NCBI GenBank assembly: GCA_021234535.1
Contig: CM037842.1
Location: 11,896,404-11,960,403, forward strand
DNA from: Stichopus chloronotus
Taxonomy: Eukaryota > Echinodermata > Holothuroidea > Aspidochirotida > Stichopodidae
Direction: 5' to 3'
DNA length: 64,000 nucleotides
Both the position numbers and the translations under genes were made by a program. Positions 12,620-24,322 of the stretch are shown one piece after another. Below the pieces are notes generated by a model. That model was not told the DNA's origin, searched no databases, and saw only the letters and a list, made by a program, of their open reading frames with translations. Each line of letters opens with the position of its first letter. Position 1 is the stretch's first letter.

Positions 12620-14515
12620 TCCATTCAAACACATGTTCACAAACACAAATTTTACCTAGGTTGTCTTTTTCTGGTAATTTGAAATTTAGTAATGTATCGT
12701 GTAGTTATGGTGATTGAACGTGCGTCATTCAATTACCTTCTTTTGCCCTATGACGTAACACGCCAAAGAATCCTGATGTCGGAATTTGGGATGTGTAAAT
12801 GAGTCTGACCTTGGTATATGAACACCTAAACTGCATCGTCAAGCAGCCCTGAGGCCGACGATTACATCAGTCACTTACCAAAACTTTGGGCGATATTTGT
12901 TACAATGTCCCCCTACCATTCAAAAAGTTAGCCAAAACATTTGTCTTTACGAAATGTGGGGGAATATTTGATATTATGTTCCTCTCTTATCAATTTTTTT
13001 TTGCGGGGGGGGGGGGACATGTTCCTCTGTTGCCCCTCCAGGGTTGACACCGATTTGTACATAGACATGACTATGAATGGCGTGAACAAGAGAATTAACA
13101 CAGATCGATTTTAATTTCGATTTGAATTCGTTTGTGAAGTTTTAATGTCAGTTTGTATCCACAACGTGGCTCCTTGACTTATTTAATAGGCTACAAAGTA
13201 CACTCATTCAGATTACCGAAATATGTTATTTGCATTTTGCACAATGACGTTGCAATTCTCTTGACGAATGATTTGTGAGAAAAAAGTTTTGGTCTTAGGG
13301 TTCAACGGAAGTGCACAAAATGGTACAATATGTATCAAAAATGTACTGTAATTATGTATTCCAAATGTTAAAAAAAGGAAACTCCTTGCATTTCTTTCGA
13401 ATAAGTGGACTAAATGGAGACTTTAGTGGTGTCTCTACAGTACGATTGTTTCTTTGCCAGAAGAAAAAAAAAATATCGTGTATTGTGACTAGAATGTTTT
13501 GCTGCATTCGGATAGGTTTCATGAAAGATGTGCGTAATGGATTAGGTATATAGTCTACGCTTAAACAAGTAAAAAAAAAAATAATATTCTGCGTTCTGAT
13601 TGCAATTTTTGGGTACGAAAAAAAGTTGTAAGTATATACATTATTCATTTGAAAATAAAATACGTTTATAACTTAATGGGATCAATGTTTCGTAAGTAAT
13701 AATAATGTGACGAATGAAAGGTTTTTCAACTCCGTATTTCTGAACTTAAAGTACCAAATGTAATTTTTGCGCAGGTCTGCTTCAAAATTATGTCAGGGAT
13801 ATTTTTCAAACTCTGCACAGAGTTTTCTTAATTGTAAAAACAATGAAGAGAATAAGAGTATATCGTCTTTCAGTTGTTTCGACATTAGCTCAGTTTATAT
13901 TAGAATTATTAATGAGAAAGAAAAAAGTGATTCAATCTAGATCAAATATATCTTAAGACTTTATTTTGTTGGGAATCAACTAGCTATACTTCTATTAATG
14001 CGCATCTTACCTGGGCTTGTCGTTGTTTGTACCACTTGAGATGTACTCTATATCGATGAAGTCGCAGAAAGGAAATGTTGTTATGTAAAGGTATGCATCT
14101 TTTAATGAAATACGATCATTAAGCTTTATTATGCAGTTCATAAGTTTTGATAACCAACGAAAATAATAAAAAAAGAAAAATTCTGCAACACACACCCTAC
14201 ACCACAGAGGTGATGTATTACTGACGTATCAAGTATCTGTACATTCAATTTAACTTGCTTAGTTATAAATTAAAATGAAACAATATACCACTGATTTGAT
14301 GGAAAACGTCAATATATTTACAGTGTACACAAAGATTAAAACAAAATGTTTCGGAAGGTGAAATTCCATCGTCAGGTTGTTGATAAGACTAAATAAGGAG
14401 AGGAGAACGACTCCTACTTCGTGAGTTAAAGATAACATATTTAGAAGTAACATTTAGTTGAATAGAGAAAATAATAGGAATTCCAGTTGCTTGTTGAAAC
14501 TGGGGAGATTCCATT
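12620..14515. other. Intergenic; nothing recognised
   Basis: AT-rich with poly-G (13006) and poly-A runs. No frame has domain-like composition or supported splice sites. Confidence 0.5.
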
Positions 14516-14519
14516 TGAT

Positions 14520-15400
14520 TTAAAGACTTTCCTTGAGTTTAAGCTGCAGCTTAGTGGGTGCTGAGGCAATTATTTCGAAAGAGTGGTGATCGCATTTTGC
14601 CTTGGAAGAGGGGGATTTGTATAAGTGTTTGTAAACATGTGAGTTTTTATCGGATTTTAGATGCTCATTGATCCTTGTAGCCAAATGTTTGTGGGTTTCA
14701 CGAATATTGCAAGCGCTACAGCTTGAAAAATTGAATTGGTAGTTTACATGGGATTTGACATTTGTTGAAATAGATACCTTGGAAACAAAAAAAAAATACT
14801 TATTTTGCAGGAAGTGAACACAAAGTCTGGCATCAATATTAGTACAATGGGATTTTATTATTTGTCTGATTTTTTGTTGTGTGTGGTAAGAAAAATGTTC
14901 AATGTAAGAATGCTTGCAATATCTAATATCGAGGAAAGACTGTTCATAGGCATTCTGCAATAATATTTTGCTGTCTAAATAAGAAGTTACAACTTGATGA
15001 ATTAAATAAGAAGGACATTGGTTTTTTCCTATAGTTGTGAAACGTTCTTTTTAAATTATTGTCGAAGCCTTTCCAAGTTTTTTTAATCTTGTAAATCTTG
15101 TAACAAGGGCTTTAATAAGGCCTATTTTATAAGAAAAGGGTATAAAACTAGAAAAGTTGGTAAGTAACCCTAGATGAGTTGGTAAGTAACCTAGTATATG
15201 TAGCCTTGTGATACATAGAACTATTGCAATGATCAGTATTAGACATTAGCACATCTAGAAATGATAAGTTATCATGGTGAATTGAATACTGGGGAGCTTG
15301 TTATCGATATAATGCAAGAAGGGGTCGGCATCATTCTCATTGTCGAAACAAGTTACAATTGCGGTCAGGGTGTTTATTGTACTAAAAATATGTGCCTATA
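14520..15400 (-). mobile_element. Second Penelope-like element, different lineage, decayed
   Basis: Minus strand. C-terminal frame 14960-14520 carries a GIY-YIG-like nuclease remnant: VNYQFNFSSCSACNIRET, then HLATRINEHLKSDKNSH, ending KLQLKLKESL. Upstream in shifted frames lie the RT thumb-like pieces LLTNFSSFIPFSYKIGLIKA (about 15100-15170) and FDNENDADPF (about 15320-15345). Several stops and frameshifts; the YIGET core reads NIRET. Sequence differs enough from the copy at 4.5 kb to be another subfamily. The 5' limit is not clear. Confidence 0.65.
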
Positions 15401-15991
15401 TCGTTGCACTCATTTAATGGTCAATTTTAAAATAGGCGGACAATTTTGTGCTAGATATTATTTTTTTTTTGAAAAAAAAAAAACAGTGACTGCAACTCCA
15501 TTTAAGCCAATGTACAAAACACTCGTTTGGATGGCAAGATGCTATAAAGAACTTGTCATTTGTAAGCAAACCTGGTTTAAATTTAATGTAGAAGTTCTTC
15601 TTTCAAACTCTAACATTAAAGTAACATAACTGTCGAAAAATGGTAAAATGTGTACCGAGTAACTTTAGTAAAGACAATTTAATCAGGAAAGCTACATGAT
15701 AAGTTTGTGTTGTTATTTCACTATCGACAGATAATTTGACATTGAAAAGGGCGCTCGTCGCTAGTAAATTCCTTGAAGAAAGAAAAAAAAAATCAAATTG
15801 ACATGAAGAAAATATCTGCATAGAAGATTGATTGTATTTTGTGTGCATAGTAGAAACAATGTCTTATCGTGTATAAGAGAGGTACGTACTTAAATGTATT
15901 ACCTGTTGCTGAGCCACAATTGCTGTAACATTTCAATTGGATGTTTACAATGATTTTATTAATATGTTCACCTATCCTGATGACAACTGAC

Positions 15992-15994
<3 letters not shown>

Positions 15995-16064
<70 letters not shown>
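15995..16064. repeat. (TA)n microsatellite
   Basis: Seventy bases of uninterrupted TA, about 600 bases beyond the recognisable part of the second Penelope-like element on its 5' side. Confidence 0.97.
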
Positions 16065-16067
<3 letters not shown>

Positions 16068-19029
16068 TTATGTGACATTTAGAGGTTTTTAGAAAGATTT
16101 ATGATTGAAGTTTATGTTGTGTTTACGTGAGAAGCAAATTGATATGCAATGCAATCTTTATATTTTATGTTTCTTTTTTATTTATGGTATAAATGATCAT
16201 TTATGTCTAATAAAATATGGTGTTGGGATTTGTAATGTATTGCGACTGACAATTTCAAATCAATTGATGTCCAAACGATTTTTTTTAAACAAAATATTAA
16301 CAGATGTTTGATTGTGTTTCGTTTTGCTCAGAACATCATCAGACGCGTTAGACTTTCATGGGGAATTAAAAAAGCAAGCATATTGAATGTTATTCTATGG
16401 GTTTCTAATTTTAAGGGATGATCACTATTCCCCAGAGATTAACTTTTGTTTCAAATATCTGTAAAATTTCAGGTTTTATTACCATTGGCAAAACACCTTT
16501 AATTTGGTGATCAAATGTCAAATTATGAAATACAAAGACCTTCATTCTTTTTGAATTGTATATAGTATCCCTAAATTAGGGTTCACCTGGAAAAAGAATA
16601 TGCAAAACTCTTTCAACTGGATATGGTTTGTATCATTGACGATATTCCCAAACAAAAGTGAGAACGCGAAGAAGATCGGGAACTCGATTTACAGACGCGT
16701 CTCAGAAGAACCATGGTCTTTGATCATTGAAGGTCATTTAACCGATATTTTCTCCCAAATATGTCGTGTTGGTACCGAATAAAAGGGAACTTGATTTTCA
16801 ATGCCCCCTTTCTTTCATTACAACTTTGTTAGATGTTACATGATGCATATGATGCATGTTACTCTGTCCACATACAAAATGCTTATAACGAATAGTAAGA
16901 AGACTAATTTTGGTACGATCACTTTTCAACGTTTGTCTCTCTCAAGTCTTATAATATGTGCAATGCTATATAATCCAGTAACTTTCAGATTTTGATATAA
17001 CTGCAGAAACTTTATGTCACCACTTGACTTAAAATTTTATCACAAAAAGCTAACACTGTCCGGCCAATTTTTGTTGGGCAATTTTTAAAACTATGAACAT
17101 GATTTTTGTTTACAATAGTCCTCTGTGTGCAGTTACAGAATGTTGTAAATACGGTCATTTTGTTTGACTCTTTTTTTTTCTTTAACATTTATTTTTTGTA
17201 GAGTTATAAGTATTGCTCTTTACGCATACGAGTGAACGAGGTCACATGAACTTGTTAATATATCATTTGTCATATCATCATATATCATTATCTAAAGTAC
17301 TATCGGATTTTGTTAACGAGCTTAAAGTAGCTGTTTGAATAAGTAATAATTTACTATGAAGTTATCAGTTTCGATCACTTGTAATGGCAGATGCTATGCT
17401 AATTTTCTTGCATATGTAATTGTCTGACATACTGTAGCTTAATCCACGATCGCTCTTTGCAATAATTAATTTCTATCATTATGGTGTAATCAGTTGGTTA
17501 TCAAGTTATGCGGACAAAATATAAAGGAAAAGGCTAAAATTGCCCTTGAAAAGTACATTCGAAATGTTGCTAACACGGAAATGGATTATCAAGGTCAATC
17601 AAAACCTAATTGAGCCCAGTGAATGACAATCCTTCACTTGTTGCGAATGTAAAAGAGAATCACTTGTATATAAATCTTTTAGATGTTGTGCTTTCGGCTC
17701 ATCTTCTTGATACATTTAAATTGAAATAGAAATACCCATACAACAGGCTTTTCATTTTATCCTAGATTGTTGCGTTGTTCGTGAATATTTCTTTGGAGTT
17801 ATTATATAGCAGTTGTCTTCTTGAGTTTGTCTTGAAAGTAAGATCTTCAGGTTATCACAATTCCCAACTTTGTGTGCATCAGGTATGTATGACGAGCTTC
17901 TACACGTTTTCAACAAGTACACGGCGGTATCAAGGGGGGTGGTGGATTCCCACCCCTTTTGCAAAAAAACAAAATAACAACACAAGATGGTGTATGAGTT
18001 GAAGCAGGTGCAGTCATTAGCTTATCACATATAACGTCACTCATTGACATTTACATTTTCTCGAAAAGGAGGGGACAAACCTCCCATTAGACACCTCGCC
18101 CACCGGACACGACTTCAACTAAAAAAAAAAGATATGCCAGTCCTAGTTCCACTTTTGCACTTGGAGGACACCATTGCAGTGTATGGTTAATGTTTGTAAC
18201 CTATATCATGATTGTAAGACTCTTTTCCGTGTAAGATCTGATTTTTGTAAGTGTACTGTTTTCTGCTTTTTTCATGTGTTTCTATTAGGTTTATATTTGA
18301 ATTAAATATATAGTTCACATTGGTTTTTTTTACACAAATCTTTGTACACAGTATACAGTTGTGTACGAGTAGCTACGATTGAAATTTATTTACTGTTGCA
18401 CTTTTTGCATTTTAATTCATTTCTGTTATGCTTCCCATTTGAATTAAATGTAGATGGTATAAGTTATTTCACCATGCAAATCTCCGTATATCACCAACGT
18501 TAACTTCTTAATAATCTAACAGATAGGCGTGAAAGTTAGTCACCAATGGCCCCAGACAATTGCCATTCTCCCACCCACATAGTTCTAGCCTATCCCACAC
18601 CCTCTATAACACCTCTCATGTTGAAGCAAAACCGTATTCCTTTATTAATGCTGTATAATTCTGTCAAACTCCCTATCAGAATGATCTGAGAATTTTGCTT
18701 ACACCGGTCCATGAAGCTTGCAATGATGAATGTCTGTCTTTAAGTTATGTTGCTCAGTTGACGATAAAAAGGATTTTTCTTTGAAGTCATTAATTGCTTC
18801 AATGAAATGTAAATAGCCTACCTTCAGAATACCATTACAGTATGAACTAGTACATAAACCACTACACATTATATCCGTGGCGGTCATACTTCTTCAGAAA
18901 GTTTGTGGGACACTCTGCAAGTGATCAAATTAGAATAAATGTTGAGACAACAGACAAAGTTTTTTTTTAAACTTCATGTCGTCTGTATGGCAAGCCGTTT
19001 TACTTTTTCTTCATCAGTTGGTGATGTAA

Positions 19030-19190
19030 TTAATTACGTGATGGCACCACAATTTTTTTGATGATATTTCCAGTTATTTAATGATATTATCGATTTCTTC
19101 AGCACATCACTACTTTATTTGATTATTTGATCATCATGTGTTTGTTGATATCAACAAATATTTACTGATATCAGTAAATCAATGACTAAA
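19030..19190. repeat. Palindrome-rich tract around GATATC
   Basis: Includes two adjacent perfect 18-base palindromes, TTTGTTGATATCAACAAA (19141-19158) and TTTACTGATATCAGTAAA (19161-19178), and several partial ones (GATGATATTTCC, AATGATATTATC). Confidence 0.8.
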
Positions 19191-19884
19191 ATCTTCAAAC
19201 GTTTGACAGATTGAAAATAAACCATTACATTGTAGAAATAAAGTGGCTGAATCTCTTTCGATTTAATGTCACCAGACGACAAACTCTGAAAATATGTCCT
19301 TTTTTTTTGATTCACCTGTCACTAACAAGTACGAATCCGGATAAACGTAAGGATTTGCATCATTCAGAACGATCTGTTGGTGAATGTTCGCCACTGTAGT
19401 CTAATGATTAACGTCCATTCCAGATTTGAAGGTAATATTCTATTGTTCTAAAAATAAACACAGTACAAATCAATGATGAACTGCTTATTTCATAATTTGT
19501 CTCCACTGAATTGTTTCAACCGGTTTTTTTTTTTTTTTTGAATCAAGCGATTGCACTCTTCTTTACATTCAAAAAGAATGACAATCTAAATCTGAAAGAT
19601 TAGTATCATTAATAAAATCAAAATAATTCTCTGACCGATTTCAAATTACAACGCTTAATTAAATCCCAAACTCTTAGTTTCCCTGGATTTAACCTGTTAG
19701 ACTAATAGAATGAAAGTTTACATATCATTTATTTAAATTTTCAATCTTGGGCTAGATTAACAATTTTCAATCTTTTCAAAGAGTCATTTTCAAACTGTAA
19801 ATATTGGTAACTATTCCCCTACTATGAAAGACTGAAATTTAAATATACTAGTTTAATTTTTAAGTCTAAGGATATAAGAGAGCA

Positions 19885-20420
19885 GTGGTTAATTCTGCCA
19901 TATGATTTCAAATTCTTCTAACAAACTGTACAACAAGATAATTAAGACGTTTACAGTTTTTATTCAAAACAACCATTGCTCCTTTGATCAAGCCAATAGA
20001 AAGCATATTCGTGTTGAATATTCAGTTAGCAATTCACGAATTACTGACGCCGTACTTCTGTGATCAGTTTGTGATCAGTTTGTTATTTTAAAGAGAGGGC
20101 TTCCTTCCACGAATCTTACAAATCCTGATACCGACCTAGGAGCGAAGGATTGAGTAGCATATTAAGTAGATTTATTAGACCTGTGCTAGTATACATTAAC
20201 TATGAAGGCACTTTCAGTAATATTAATTATGTCAAATATGATTTCAGTTTTTCATTGTTTTTATGCAAATCGTGTTCCTTGGCAAAGCAGGTACTGTCGT
20301 TTTCGTTCATTACTTAGTCCGTCCATGTACAACTTGTGTGGTATATTTAAGAATAAGGAAAGAAAGGTAAGATAAAAAATAGTCTTGTCCTTCTGGTTTT
20401 TGAGTTCACACTCAATCACT
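19885..20420 (+). repeat. Interspersed repeat, copy 1
   Basis: Shares with the copy at 38.6 kb GATTTCAAATTCTTCTAACA, AATATTCAGTTA, TAGTCCGT.CATGTACAAC and other blocks over about 500 bases. No coding capacity seen; class unknown. Confidence 0.7.
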
Positions 20421-20569
20421 TAAATGATCTGAATCTTAATTTGGGTTGGCTACAAATAAAGCAGAGAATAAACATGAGAAATGTTATGCTTTTTGTGTTG
20501 CTTGCTAGCAGATGACACCTTTCTGTCTATAATCAGCCTTAAGCCATTTTAGACAATTTGTTTGTATGT

Positions 20570-21115
20570 ATCGAATTTGTGATATCTTCAATTGAAGTAT
20601 TAATATCAACAAATAAAACATATCGTCAAGTTCTTTCAATGATATCATCAATTCAGTTGCTTATGTCATCAAATAAATTGGAAATATCATTAAAACATTT
20701 CAACGCAAGTTTTGATATCGGTGAATAATTGACGATATCGCAAACTGTTACATATCTTGAACATATCTGAAGATATCAATGCATTAATTGTTGATATCAT
20801 TACTTCTTTTTTGGTAAGAAGCTTTTGATGATACCATTCAGTATATAGATGTATCATCCCTTAATTGTTAATATATAACCTTCTGTTTAATAATAACACT
20901 AATTTATCTCACAATATCAACAATTGATGTGCTGATATCTGCAATTAAACTATAGAAATTATCAAATTTCTAGAGATATCATCAAACTATTGCTGATGCC
21001 ATTAAATTATCAAATCCGGAATATCATCAAATGATTGTAGGTATCATCAAACAATCAGTGAAAGCGTTAAATATATGGTGATACGATAAAATGGTGATAT
21101 CATGAAATACGTAAG
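20570..21115. repeat. Degenerate array of GATATC-centred short repeats
   Basis: About 545 bases in which ATATCATCAA-like and TTGATGATAT-like words recur every 20-40 bases (AATGATATCATCAATT, GTTGATATCATTAC, ATGGTGATATCATG). Same vocabulary as 19030-19190. No coding frame. Confidence 0.7.
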
Positions 21116-23559
21116 AAAAAGTAACGGCTTCTAAACGTCCCTATTGTTGTCTTCCTTTCCGTCTCATTTAATGTTGTTTTTTATTGTATTTTTCTCGTAA
21201 TGATAAGGATAATCCTTTGCGTTATCTGATACACACTCAGATCATGTTGGGATTTCAGCCTGTAAAACTGACAGTTACGTAATGAGCAGGGATGACCAGA
21301 AACTCGGATCGAACATTGGATAGGGCCGATCGGTTAAACAAGTAGAATCGGCGTAATTTAGATGCCCTTTTTTTGTCCCTATCTTTAGCAACATGAACAA
21401 ATATTTGTACCATGAGCCAGGGAAAATATATACCTGCAAAATTTGCAATAGTTTCGGCATCTTTATAAAAAGTACTCGAGGGACTACATCATGCATAAAA
21501 TGAAAAAAAAAAAATCACACTTCCTAGTGAAATACCTATCCCATCGGATAACCTCAAGATCCCACCAAGATCCCGATCTTGTAAAAAAGGTTCGCCCGAT
21601 CGGTAGAGACAAAAACAGATCGGTTATTCCCTCCTAATTATCCAGTTTTCCAGCCCTTTTCTACAATTATATTTTCTAATAAAAGAAATCTTTCTCCACG
21701 TCGTGTGCGAAACAATCATAGTCTTGATGTTCATCGTCAGTGTTTCCTAAATAAAACCTAGAAATCAACATAATAGCACCTGCAATTCACGGATATGCAT
21801 TAAAAATTGGAAGGATGACGTCACCGGAATAGACTGCCAAGAGGTAACGCTTATGTATACCAGAAATTTCAGTTGGTGCTCACTGAGGAAAGGGGTCGAT
21901 GAAGGGATGGGTGACAGAATGGGTAGATGTATTAGTAGTTCTAAATGCATGTGTCATTTAGACATTTTTGAATCTCACCTTCAGTACAGTACAGTCTGTT
22001 TTCAGTTCATTTGTATCCTAGTGACTTCCCGCCTTCATTTTTCTTCGTCACCTTTTTCGACTTCCTACTTCTTTCCTGTGGTTGACCCCCCTATTTAATT
22101 TAAATGTTTCTGTTTTAATTCTTTTGTTTTTGCCCATGACGTTGATGAGGGGCTTCATGTACGATAGGCTACTGCTAACCAGTCACTCTTTTGAAATAGA
22201 CCAAAGAGCAATAAATTGAGGGCAACCAATTTAACAGCTACAAACGAAGTCAAGAGTTAAACTACCAGATCCTAAATAGAGGTACCTCGAAATTACATCA
22301 TTAATAGGTGATGAAAAAATTTGAAAAAAAAAAAAAAAACCGGACATGACAGCTTGTATCTGCAACGCCATCGACCAATCTCACAAGTAGCACTTGATAA
22401 TTGGAAAATTACCATTTATGAGTCTTTCAGTATCAGTATCAGTATGTTATTGAAATGATTACTTATTATTAAACATTAACCTCTCAAGAGAAACTGGTAA
22501 TGACAGAGAGGAGGAAGGAATATTGTGGTCATAAATCAAGATGTGACTTGAATAAGTAATTAATAACAATTTTTATTACTACGTTACTGCCCAGATAACA
22601 CTTCAATTTGATGCACGTGTATGCGACGACATCAGATCTCGTGACTTGTTTTTAATCTGCATCTTCTCTAACTGGATTGGAAAATCTGCAAAGACAAATT
22701 GGAGCTGAAGTGTGAGGAATTCCCTTCTTAAGAAGTTGCGTAATACCTTTAAAATGCGATTAGTTATGATGAAGGTTTCCTTCTTTGGAGTATTGACTGT
22801 AAGCTGCTAAGCTGAAAGACATTGTCCATGAGGAAATTGTATTCCTTTTTTTTTTCATCGCAATGCTTTTGTTCATGGCCTTAGATTATATGTTAGTGGA
22901 TACATTCTTACACATCATTACAACAGCAAGTTTTGGAAAATGAAACAAGTCCGCAAAGACATACCTCTATCCTCAGATCGTATTTCATATGTATTTATTG
23001 TAATGTCGCAATCGGTTACGATGTTTTCTGATAAAGGTTAGCGCACGTTCACTGCGTAAAGAGAGTAACGGGGGAGGGGGATGGTGCCCCTGTTTGCCTT
23101 CTACAAAATGAAAAGAGAACAAAAAAGAAATAAATGAAAGCTGTTGACACATGCCTTATGATTGTTTAGCAGTTGTTCCTGACGCCAGGCTGGAAGTCAG
23201 TCTAATAAGGCCTATTAATTTCCCTTTGTATGATGACATTCAATCGTTTATAATGTAAGATGGATTAGACTGGCAAACATCTTCGTAAAAACTGCAAAAT
23301 AATTTCGACAATAGAAATAAAGACAGTTTTCCTCCCACAATACTGATCGTATTATTTCCAGAAACTGATTATGGAGCCCGAGAAGGGGGACGTCCGGCGA
23401 TCGAGGCGTTATCTTTATCGTTTGTGCGTGTAGGTGTTTGTGTGTGTATGCTAATCATCAACTTATGATAGCATTTCAATTAGCTAGTTTCGCCACAATC
23501 CCCCCTAACGCAGAATTGAAATTTCTGAAACAGCGCCTACTAGTCAATTTCATATATAC

Positions 23560-23620
23560 GATCTTCATAGATTGATTTTTTCTCATGAATGAGCAATTGC
23601 AAGATATGAGATCCTTATAA
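23560..23620 (+). repeat. Dispersed short segment, copy c
   Basis: CTTCATAGATTGATTTTTTC then GAGCAATTGCAAGATATGAG; diverged relative of the segments at 6935 and 9510. Confidence 0.4.
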
Positions 23621-24225
23621 GAACTGGGTACATTTAGCTCAAGACACCCTGGAAGTGAAACTTCCTGCTATCGAAAGGGTTTGTAAAGCTGCAATTATCT
23701 TTGTAGTTGTAAACTCCGCTTGCACACTCTAATCAATGGTGGTTAGGTAGCACTGCCGGTGCCCGGCCTTCCCTCTGCCCAATATTAACTTCTAGGCTCC
23801 ACCTCTGTTTTAATAAGTATAATCTGCTGTACTTTAAATTAGGTGCTTGGTAAACATACTGTGTGTTCTATAAGTTAGTCAGTTACAAATTCCACCAAAA
23901 TATTTTCGTAACAAACATTAAGAAATGCATAAATATCACAAAATCTTAAGAAATGGATATCACCATTGAGGTGTGAACATATACTTGTCGGACTACCTTC
24001 AGTAAAAAACTATATTTTTTACTTTGCAAACGTGAGCTCAAATGAATAGCACATACTCGAAGAACTCTTAATGACTAGAAGGAAATGTTACATGCAAGCA
24101 CTAGGTGTCATTAAATAAATTTGATCCTATATCCGTTGACTTTGCAGATTTCTTTGGCTAAAAAATCGTAAATATTCACTCCCATTGGCTGTTTCATTTT
24201 CGTCGTATGGTCTTAACGTACTGTC

Positions 24226-24322
24226 ATGAATGTAAAGGTATACCTGTCGGTGTTGTTATCTCTGGGCAGTCTACAAATCACCGGATGTTCGCAGTACGGT
24301 TCCTCAGATACAAAATCGAGCA
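24226..24322 (+). CDS. Exon 1: start codon and signal peptide
   Basis: Begins ATG (MNVKVYLSVLLSLGSLQITG), a short basic start, a hydrophobic core and a small-residue region ending near Cys21: a typical secretory signal. The exon is 97 bases, ends in phase 1 at donor GTAAGT and joins in frame to the LRR N-cap exon. An ATTGG (inverted CCAAT) lies at about 24184-24188; no clear TATA box was seen. The start was chosen because it gives a signal peptide and correct phase. Confidence 0.8.

Larger units (their letters stand above)
16070..24220. other. Upstream intergenic region of the receptor gene
   Basis: Contains the palindrome arrays and interspersed repeat copy 1. No supported exon or transposase. 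A TATA-like element cannot be singled out in the AT-rich sequence before 24226. Confidence 0.5.
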
